A model generated the notes under the pieces. The model worked only from the letters and a program-made list of their open reading frames with translations, had not been told where the DNA came from and searched no databases. Positions 58,462-64,000 of a DNA stretch of 64,000 nt are shown one piece after another. Source of the stretch: Mycobacterium triplex. GTDB lineage: Bacteria > Actinomycetota > Actinomycetes > Mycobacteriales > Mycobacteriaceae. Made by a program: the position numbers and the translations under genes. How positions within the stretch are numbered: position 1 is the stretch's first letter; every line of letters starts with the position of its first letter. The stretch is taken from positions 4,631,250 through 4,695,249 of the forward strand of contig NZ_HG964446.1 in the NCBI RefSeq assembly GCF_000689255.1, read 5' to 3'.

Positions 58462-59289
58462 TCAATTGATCCCTGCCAGCTTCTTGGCTTCGAAGAAGAT
58501 GTCGTCCAGCATTGCCGGAGTCAGCCTACCGGTGAACATGTTTTGCTGGCTGGGGTGGTAGCACCCCAGCAAACGCACTCCCGATCCCAACTCGGCGACG
58601 GCGCCGTGGCCGAATCGCGGTTTGGGGGTCCCGGTGGCGCCCGGCAGCCGCAGCGCGATCTGCCAGCCGAACCCGCCCAGGGCCACCACCGTGCGGACGT
58701 GCTCGGACACCAACCGCCACTCGGCTTCCAGCCAGGGCCAACAGCTGTCCCGCTCGTTCGGGGTCGGGGCGTTGGCCGGCGGCGCGCACCGCACGGGTGC
58801 GGAGATCCGAATCTGCTTGGTCTGCAACCCGTCTGCGGCATCCACACTGATCGGCTGGTTCACCAGCCCGGCCCGGTACAAGGCGGCGTAGAGCTGATCC
58901 CCGGACCGGTCGCCGGTGAACATCCGGCCGGTCCGGTTGGCGCCGTGGGCCGCGGGCGCCAACCCGACGATGAAGATTCGCGGCCGTTGCGATCCCCAGC
59001 CCGGCACCGGCCGGCCCCAATAGGGCTGGCCGGCAAACGCGCGCCGTTTGGCCACAGCGACGTCCTCGCGCCAGGTGACCAGCCGCGGGCACGCTCGACA
59101 GACGCTGACCACGGCGTCCAATTCCGGTATCGAGCCGGCCGCACCGGCGAGCGCACGGACCTGCGCCGCGTCGGCTGCCTTGGGCGTAAGCGGTGTGGCC
59201 GGATCGCCGGGCCATCCGGTGCCGGGCTCGACCGGCGAATCGAATGCCAATCCGGTATTCGGATGAACAAGCACATGAACATCCTGCAT
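58462..59289 (-). CDS. udgB: Uracil-DNA glycosylase family 5, Fe-S (Rv1259-like)
   Basis: A 275-residue UdgB. VCRACPRLVTWR and the cysteines in SAPVRCAPPANAPTPNERDSC supply ligands for the [4Fe-4S] cluster. Motif 1 is FIVGLAPAAHGANRTGR, which lacks the usual catalytic Asp/Asn, a known family-5 feature, and motif 2 is GCYHPSQQNMFTGRL. The enzyme removes uracil, hypoxanthine and related bases from DNA. It is somewhat shorter than the M. tuberculosis protein (299). It is divergent from the efflux pump gene. Confidence 0.93.
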   Translation of the reverse strand: MQDVHVLVHPNTGLAFDSPVEPGTGWPGDPATPLTPKAADAAQVRALAGAAGSIPELDAVVSVCRACPRLVTWREDVAVAKRRAFAGQPYWGRPVPGWGSQRPRIFIVGLAPAAHGANRTGRMFTGDRSGDQLYAALYRAGLVNQPISVDAADGLQTKQIRISAPVRCAPPANAPTPNERDSCWPWLEAEWRLVSEHVRTVVALGGFGWQIALRLPGATGTPKPRFGHGAVAELGSGVRLLGCYHPSQQNMFTGRLTPAMLDDIFFEAKKLAGIN

Positions 59290-59361
59290 TCAGCCGGCGG
59301 TCACCACGAAATTCGGTGGCTGCCGCGATCGCTTTGAGGTTAGATTCTCCCGGCGATATTT

Positions 59362-60609
59362 ATGACGAATTCCAGCCGCGGTCCGGCACTTCTGATTTTG
59401 TTCGCCACGCTGGTGGCGACCGCGGGTACCGGCATTTCGCTGGTTGCCTTCCCCTGGCTGGCGTTGCAGCAGCATGCCGGCGCCGGCGACGCGTCGATCG
59501 TGGCCGCGGCGATGACGGTGCCACTGGTGCTGTCCACCCTGGTTGCCGGCACCGCGGTCGACATTTTCGGCCGCCGCCGCATTTCGCTGGTCTCCGATTC
59601 GCTGTCCGGCACGGCGGTCGCGGCGGTCCCGGTGCTCGCCTGGCTTTTCGGCGCGAGCACGATCGACGTCGCCGCGCTGGCCGCATTGGCGTTCTTCTCG
59701 GCCGCTTTCGACCCGGCCGGGACCACGGCACGCCAGTCGATGCTGCCGGAGGCCGCCGCCCGCGCCGGCTGGTCGCTGGACCGCACCAACAGCGTCTACG
59801 AAGCGATCCTCAACCTGGCTTACATCGTGGGCCCGGGCATCGGCGGTTTGATGATCGCCACGGTCGGCGGCGTCAACACGATGTGGATCACGGCTAGCTG
59901 TTTCGCGTTGTCGTTTCTGGCAATTGGGGCGCTGCGGCTCGAGGGCATCGGCAAGCCACACCACGCCACCCGGCCCGACGGGCTGGTGTCCGGGGTCGCC
60001 GAGGGACTGCGATTCGTCTGGAACCTGCGGATGCTACGCACGCTGGCCCTGGTCGACCTGGTCGTCACCGCGCTGTATCTGCCGATGGAAAGCGTGCTGT
60101 TTCCCAAATACTTCAGCGATCGTCACGAACCCGAGGAGTTGGGCTGGGCGCTGATGGCGCTGGGGGTCGGCGGTGTGGCCGGCGCGCTCGGCTACGCCGT
60201 GCTGTCGAAATACGTGCGGCGGCGCACGGCGGTGCTCACCGCGACACTGACCTTCGGTGCCGCGTCGGTCGGCATCGCGTTTTTGCCGCCGCTGCCGGTG
60301 ATCCTGGTGCTGTGCGGTCTGACCGGCCTGGTCTACGGGCCGATCCAGCCGATCTACAACTACGTGATGCAGATCCGGGCTCCGCAGCATCTGCGCGGCC
60401 GGGTGGTCGGGGTGATGACGGGGCTGACCTTCGCCGCGGGCCCGTTGGGCTTGCTGGTGGCCGGTCCGCTGGCCGACGCCGCCGGGCTGCGGGTCACCTT
60501 CCTGACGTTGGCGGTGCCCATCATCGCGGTCGGCCTGGTCGCGTGCGCGCTGCCGTCGCTGCGGGAACTCGATCGCGCGCCGGAGTTTGCCGAGGATTCA
60601 GCGCCGTAA
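59362..60609 (+). CDS. tap: MFS drug efflux pump Tap (Rv1258c-like)
   Basis: A 415-residue major facilitator with twelve predicted helices. The motif A loop VDIFGRRR lies between helices 2 and 3, and DPAGTTARQSMLPEAAARAGWSLDRTNSVYEAILNLAYIVGPGIGG is the characteristic helix 4/5 region of Tap-type pumps. M. tuberculosis Rv1258c exports tetracycline and aminoglycosides and responds to WhiB7. ATG 59362. The upstream 72 bases contain TTAGAT, a possible -10 element; I do not see a convincing WhiB7 site. Rv1257c-like oxidase follows after 9 bases. Confidence 0.92.
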   Translation: MTNSSRGPALLILFATLVATAGTGISLVAFPWLALQQHAGAGDASIVAAAMTVPLVLSTLVAGTAVDIFGRRRISLVSDSLSGTAVAAVPVLAWLFGASTIDVAALAALAFFSAAFDPAGTTARQSMLPEAAARAGWSLDRTNSVYEAILNLAYIVGPGIGGLMIATVGGVNTMWITASCFALSFLAIGALRLEGIGKPHHATRPDGLVSGVAEGLRFVWNLRMLRTLALVDLVVTALYLPMESVLFPKYFSDRHEPEELGWALMALGVGGVAGALGYAVLSKYVRRRTAVLTATLTFGAASVGIAFLPPLPVILVLCGLTGLVYGPIQPIYNYVMQIRAPQHLRGRVVGVMTGLTFAAGPLGLLVAGPLADAAGLRVTFLTLAVPIIAVGLVACALPSLRELDRAPEFAEDSAP

Positions 60610-60618
60610 AATCGGCCC

Positions 60619-61998
60619 GTGAGCGCCACAGTCAATGCAGACATGCTGGCCGGCCTGATCGCCGACCTGCCGGACGGGATGGTCGTCACCGACCCGACCA
60701 TCACCGACGGCTATCGCCACGACCGCGCCTTCGACCCGTCCGCCGGCACGCCGCTGGCCGTGGTCCGGGCGCGCTGCACCGAAGACGTCCAGGCCGTGCT
60801 GCGCTGGGCCAGCGCCCACCGAGTACCGGTCGTGCCGCGGGGCGCCGGCACCGGCTTGTCGGGCGGGGCGACGGCGCTGGCCAACGGGATCGTGTTGTCG
60901 ACGGAGAAGATGCGCGACATCACCGTCGACCCGGTCACCCGCACCGCCGTATGCCAGCCCGGGCTGCTCAACGCCGAGGTGAAGAAGGCCGTCGCCAAAC
61001 ACGGCCTGTGGTATCCGCCGGACCCGTCGTCGTACGAGATCTGCAGCATCGGCGGCAACATCGCCACCAACGCCGGGGGCCTGTGCTGCGTGAAGTACGG
61101 CGTCACCACCGATTACGTGCTGGGCATGCAGGTGGTGCTGGCCGACGGCACCGCGGTGCGGCTGGGCGGGCCACGCCTGAAGGACGTCGCGGGCCTGTCG
61201 CTGACCAAGCTGTTCGTCGGCAGTGAGGGCACGCTGGGCGTCGTCACGGAAGTGACGCTGCGGCTGCTGCCCGCGCAGAACACCTCGAGCGTCGTGGTGG
61301 CCACCTTCGCCTCGGTCGAGGCGGCGGTCGACGCGGTGCTCGGGGTCGCCGCCCGTCTGCGGCCGGCGATGCTGGAGTTCATGGATTCGCCGGCGATCAA
61401 CGCCGTCGAGGACATCCTGCGCATGGATCTGGATCGCGGGGCGGCCGCGATGCTGGTGGCCGGCTCCGACGAGCGCGGCCGCGCCAGTGGCGAGGACGCC
61501 GAGCTGATGGCGGCGATATTTGCCGAGAACAATGCAACGGACGTTTTCACCACCGACGACCCGGTCGAGGGCGAGGCCTTCGTCGCCGCGCGACGCTTCT
61601 GCATCCCGGCGGTCGAGGCCAAGGGATCGCTGCTGCTCGAAGACGTCGGGGTGCCGCTTCCGGCGCTCGGCAAGCTGGTCACCGGCATTGCCCGCATCGC
61701 CGCGGAGCGCGACCTGATGATCTCGGTGATCGCCCATGCCGGCGACGGCAACACCCACCCCCTGATCGTGTACGACCCCGCCGACGCCGCGATGGCCGAG
61801 CGCGCTCAGCTGGCGTTCGGCGAAATCATGGATCTGGCCATCGGTTTGGGCGGCACGATCACCGGTGAGCACGGGGTGGGCCGGCTGAAGCGGCCCTGGC
61901 TGGACGACTACCTCGGGCCCGAGGTGACGCAGCTGAATCAGCGCATCAAGCAGGCACTCGACCCGCTGGGCATCCTCAACCCCGGCGCGGCGATCTAG
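60619..61998 (+). CDS. FAD-linked oxidase, glycolate oxidase/D-lactate dehydrogenase type (Rv1257c-like)
   Basis: A 459-residue oxidoreductase. FAD_binding_4 domain: VPRGAGTGLSGGATAL near residue 70, and SIGGNIATNAGGLCCVKYG and GSEGTLGVVTEVTLRLL further on. The C-terminal FAD-oxidase C domain has AHAGDGNTHP and GEHGVGRLKRPWL, typical of GlcD/D-lactate dehydrogenase 2. It should oxidise a 2-hydroxyacid. GTG 60619 starts nine bases after tap, so the two are likely cotranscribed. A tandem-repeat region follows. Confidence 0.93.
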   Translation: MSATVNADMLAGLIADLPDGMVVTDPTITDGYRHDRAFDPSAGTPLAVVRARCTEDVQAVLRWASAHRVPVVPRGAGTGLSGGATALANGIVLSTEKMRDITVDPVTRTAVCQPGLLNAEVKKAVAKHGLWYPPDPSSYEICSIGGNIATNAGGLCCVKYGVTTDYVLGMQVVLADGTAVRLGGPRLKDVAGLSLTKLFVGSEGTLGVVTEVTLRLLPAQNTSSVVVATFASVEAAVDAVLGVAARLRPAMLEFMDSPAINAVEDILRMDLDRGAAAMLVAGSDERGRASGEDAELMAAIFAENNATDVFTTDDPVEGEAFVAARRFCIPAVEAKGSLLLEDVGVPLPALGKLVTGIARIAAERDLMISVIAHAGDGNTHPLIVYDPADAAMAERAQLAFGEIMDLAIGLGGTITGEHGVGRLKRPWLDDYLGPEVTQLNQRIKQALDPLGILNPGAAI

Positions 61999-62031
61999 TT
62001 CTTGGCGGCGGCTCTTACGCGCGACGCGCAG

Positions 62032-62047
62032 GCGGCCGAGGCGTTGA
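62032..62047 (+). repeat. 16-bp flanking direct repeat, left
   Basis: GCGGCCGAGGCGTTGA, identical to 62185-62200. The pair brackets the tandem repeat array. Confidence 0.85.
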
Positions 62048-62122
62048 GTGTGCGCCCAGGGCTTCGCGTGTGCGCCCAGGGCTTCGCGTGTGCGCCCAGG
62101 GCTTCGCGTGTGCGCCCAGGGC
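62048..62122 (+). repeat. 20-bp tandem repeat, 3.75 copies
   Basis: Unit GTGTGCGCCCAGGGCTTCGC: three complete exact copies at 62048-62107 and 15 bases of a fourth to 62122. It lies between the Rv1257c-like gene and cyp130, outside any convincing gene. Copy number in other strains is unknown. Confidence 0.92.
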
Positions 62123-62184
62123 GGCGACACGCCGGGGCGAGGGCGCCCAGGACGCACAACCGAAACCGTCAACGCACACTCCAC

Positions 62185-62200
62185 GCGGCCGAGGCGTTGA
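62185..62200 (+). repeat. 16-bp flanking direct repeat, right
   Basis: Second copy of GCGGCCGAGGCGTTGA, about 45 bases upstream of the cyp130 start. Confidence 0.85.
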
Positions 62201-62231
62201 CATCTCACCGATCTTGTCGTACGAATGAGAC

Positions 62232-63473
62232 ATGACTGCGGCCATGTCTCACAACGCGCCCGTCATGTTCGAGCTGCCCAACGCCGACAGGTGGCCAAGC
62301 CCGTGGCCGATGTACCGGGCGCTGCGCGACCACGACCCGGTGCACCACGTCGTTCCACCCAAACACCCCGAGCAGGATTACTACGTGCTGTCCCGGCACG
62401 CCGATGTGTGGTCGGCGGCCCGCGACCACGAGACGTTCTCCTCGGCGCAGGGCCTGACCGTCAACTACGGCGACCTGGAAATGATTGGGCTGCAAGATAA
62501 CCCGCCGTTCGTGATGCAGGATCCGCCGGTACACACGGAGTTTCGCAAGCTGGTGTCGCGCGGATTCACGCCGCGGCAGGTCGAGGCCGTGGAACCGAAG
62601 GTTCGCCAGTTCGTCACCGAGCGCATCGAGGGGCTGCGCTCCGCCGGCGGCGGCGACATCGTCACGGAGCTGTTCAAGCCGCTCCCGTCAATGGTGGTCG
62701 CGCATTATCTCGGTGTCCCCGAGGAAGATTGGGCCCGGTTCGACGGCTGGACCCAGGCCATCGTCGCGGCCAACACCGCCGACGGCGGCGTCGCGGGTGC
62801 GCTGGAAACCGTCGGCGACGCGGTCGGATCGATGATGACCTACTTCACCGGGTTGATCGAGCGCCGCCGCAGCGAGCCGGCGGACGACACCATCTCGCAC
62901 CTGGTGGCCGCCGGCGTCGGCGCCGACGGCGACATCTCCGGCACGCTGTCGATTCTGGCGTTCACCTTCACGATGGTCACCGGCGGCAACGACACCGTGA
63001 CCGGCATGCTGGGCGGCTCGATGCCGCTGCTGCACCAGTGGCCCGATCAGCGAGAGTTGTTGGTGCGCAAGCCCGAACTGATCGGCGACGCGGTCGAGGA
63101 GCTGTTGCGGCTGACCTCGCCGGTACAGGGACTGGCGCGGACGACCACGCGCGACGTGACGATCGGCGACACCACGATCCCGGCCGGCCGTCGAGTGCTG
63201 CTGCTGTACGGGTCGGCCAACCGCGACGAGCGTCAATACGGGCCCGACGCCGGCGAACTCGACGTCACCCGCTGCCCGCGCAACATCCTGACGTTCAGCC
63301 ACGGCGCCCACCACTGCCTGGGCGCGGCGGCGGCCAGGATGCAGTCCCGGGTCGCGCTGACCGAACTGCTGGCCCGCTGCCCGGACTTCGACGTCGACGA
63401 GGACTCGATCGTCTGGGCCGGCGGTAGCTACGTGCGGCGCCCGGTGTCGGTGCCGATCACCCTGAAGTCCTGA
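62232..63473 (+). CDS. cyp130: Cytochrome P450 CYP130 (Rv1256c-like)
   Basis: A 413-residue soluble P450. I-helix oxygen-binding segment TGGNDTVTG, K-helix ExxR in EELLRLTSP, and haem loop FSHGAHHCLGAAAARMQ with Cys as the proximal ligand. Length and sequence are close to M. tuberculosis CYP130 (405). The natural substrate is unknown. ATG 62232 or ATG 62244 may be the start; neither has a strong ribosome binding site. The stop overlaps the start of the TetR gene by one base, so they form an operon. Confidence 0.93.
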   Translation: MTAAMSHNAPVMFELPNADRWPSPWPMYRALRDHDPVHHVVPPKHPEQDYYVLSRHADVWSAARDHETFSSAQGLTVNYGDLEMIGLQDNPPFVMQDPPVHTEFRKLVSRGFTPRQVEAVEPKVRQFVTERIEGLRSAGGGDIVTELFKPLPSMVVAHYLGVPEEDWARFDGWTQAIVAANTADGGVAGALETVGDAVGSMMTYFTGLIERRRSEPADDTISHLVAAGVGADGDISGTLSILAFTFTMVTGGNDTVTGMLGGSMPLLHQWPDQRELLVRKPELIGDAVEELLRLTSPVQGLARTTTRDVTIGDTTIPAGRRVLLLYGSANRDERQYGPDAGELDVTRCPRNILTFSHGAHHCLGAAAARMQSRVALTELLARCPDFDVDEDSIVWAGGSYVRRPVSVPITLKS

Positions 63474-64000
63474 TGGCCGGCAACGACTGGCTTGCCTCGA
63501 GCCGCAGCGAAGCAGCCGTGGACCGCATCCTCGACGCGGCCGAGCAGCTTTACACGCAGCGCGACTCGGATTCGATCGGCATGAACGAAATCGCCAGGGC
63601 CGCAGGCTGTTCCCGCGCGACGCTGTATCGGTACTTCGACAACCGCGAAGCGCTGCGCACCGCGTACATCCACCGCGAGACACACCGGCTGGGCCGCGAC
63701 ATCATCGCGCGGACCGGCGGCATCGAGGACCCCCGCGAAAGGCTGGTCGTGAGCATCCTCGTCACGCTGGGGATGGTTCGCGAGAGCCCCGCGCTGTCGT
63801 CGTGGTTCGCCACCACCCGCCCGCCGGTCGGTGGCGAGTTGGCCGGGCAATCCGACGTGATCGCGGCGTTGGCGGCGGCGTTCCTGCACTCGCTGGGGCC
63901 CGACGATCCCGCCGCCATCGAACGCCGGGCACGCTGGACGGTGCGGGTGATCGTCTCGCTGCTGACGCATCCGGGCCGCGACGAGAACGAGGAGCGGGCG
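63473..64000 (+). CDS. TetR-family regulator, 3' end outside window (Rv1255c-like)
   Basis: At least 176 residues, open to the right edge of the window. ATG 63473 overlaps the last base of cyp130's TGA. The N-terminal TetR DNA-binding domain is clear: AAVDRILDAAEQLYTQ, then GMNEIARAAGCSRATLYRYFDNREALRTAY. The rest is the ligand-binding half, whose end is cut off. It resembles M. tuberculosis Rv1255c (about 200 residues), the neighbour of cyp130, and probably controls this operon. Confidence 0.92.
   Translation, partial: MAGNDWLASSRSEAAVDRILDAAEQLYTQRDSDSIGMNEIARAAGCSRATLYRYFDNREALRTAYIHRETHRLGRDIIARTGGIEDPRERLVVSILVTLGMVRESPALSSWFATTRPPVGGELAGQSDVIAALAAAFLHSLGPDDPAAIERRARWTVRVIVSLLTHPGRDENEERA

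Noticed and set aside
59300..59361. AAATTC followed by possible promoter elements upstream of tap, considered as a WhiB7 site
   Set aside because: M. tuberculosis tap is WhiB7-controlled, but the AT-rich element here is short and its spacing to any -35 is unconvincing.
1..64000. tRNA, rRNA, CRISPR arrays, intact insertion sequences, prophage genes
   Set aside because: Reading through all intergenic gaps I found no cloverleaf-like sequence, spaced repeat array, transposase or phage structural gene. The only mobile-type remnant is the decayed 13E12 gene.

Overview
The window is high-GC, densely packed mycobacterial DNA. From about 7 kb to the right end it reads as the inverse of the M. tuberculosis segment Rv1287 down to Rv1255c: Rrf2 regulator, cysNC-cysD, canA, oppBCDA, Rv1278-Rv1277, sixA, lprB/lprC, Rv1273c-Rv1272c, Rv1271c-Rv1268c, embR, pknH, Rv1265, Rv1264, amiB2, Rv1262c, Rv1261c, Rv1260, udgB, tap, Rv1257c, cyp130 and Rv1255c. 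Protein-level agreement, the retained order and genus-typical families (EmbR, PknH, LprA, DUF732, 13E12) point to Mycobacterium, probably a slow grower. The species cannot be named from sequence alone. All homology statements come from memory of family sequences; no search was run.

Layout. 1-7 kb: secreted and membrane small proteins, a PPOX-fold protein, a Nudix hydrolase, an NTF2-fold protein, an RCK potassium channel, an F420-type luciferase-like oxidoreductase and two VOC proteins. 7-11.4 kb: sulfate assimilation (Rrf2 regulator, cysNC, cysD), a hotdog thioesterase and a beta-carbonic anhydrase. 11.5-18.9 kb: a seven-gene complex I-like (hyc) operon led by an Rv0081-type ArsR repressor. 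In H37Rv this block lies at Rv0081-Rv0087, so its place between canA and oppB is a rearrangement. 19-24.5 kb: the oligopeptide importer oppBCDA. 24.5-29.6 kb: an alpha/beta hydrolase and an SbcC/SbcD-like pair. 29.8-30.9 kb: a decayed 13E12 element. 30.9-36.3 kb: SixA phosphatase, lipoproteins LprC/LprB and a heterodimeric ABC exporter. 36.4-39.1 kb: four exported proteins (DUF732, LprA, DUF4189, C39-like).

39.4-47.3 kb is an expanded EmbR/PknH phospho-signalling locus: EmbR (FHA regulator), a PknH-like kinase with a different extracellular domain, a double-FHA ABC exporter of the Rv1747 type, a small membrane protein, and then the kinase with the true PknH sensor. H37Rv has only embR-pknH here. 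47.4-52.2 kb: Rv1265, adenylyl cyclase, a hypoxanthine-DNA-glycosylase-like gene, amidase, HIT protein and a Ddn-like protein. 52.3-57.3 kb is another insertion relative to H37Rv: a giant membrane GGDEF / degenerate GGDEF / EAL protein and a luciferase-like monooxygenase. 57.3-64 kb: Rv1260-type FAD monooxygenase, UdgB, Tap efflux pump, FAD-linked oxidase, a 20-bp tandem repeat, CYP130 and its TetR neighbour, which runs off the window.

The most notable parts are the kinase/FHA/ABC locus with a duplicated leader, the relocated complex I-like module whose HycE lacks the Ni-binding cysteines, the c-di-GMP protein that looks like a fusion of two membrane GGDEF proteins, and candidate operators upstream of cysD and the Rv0081-like gene. 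I saw no tRNA, rRNA, CRISPR array or intact insertion sequence.
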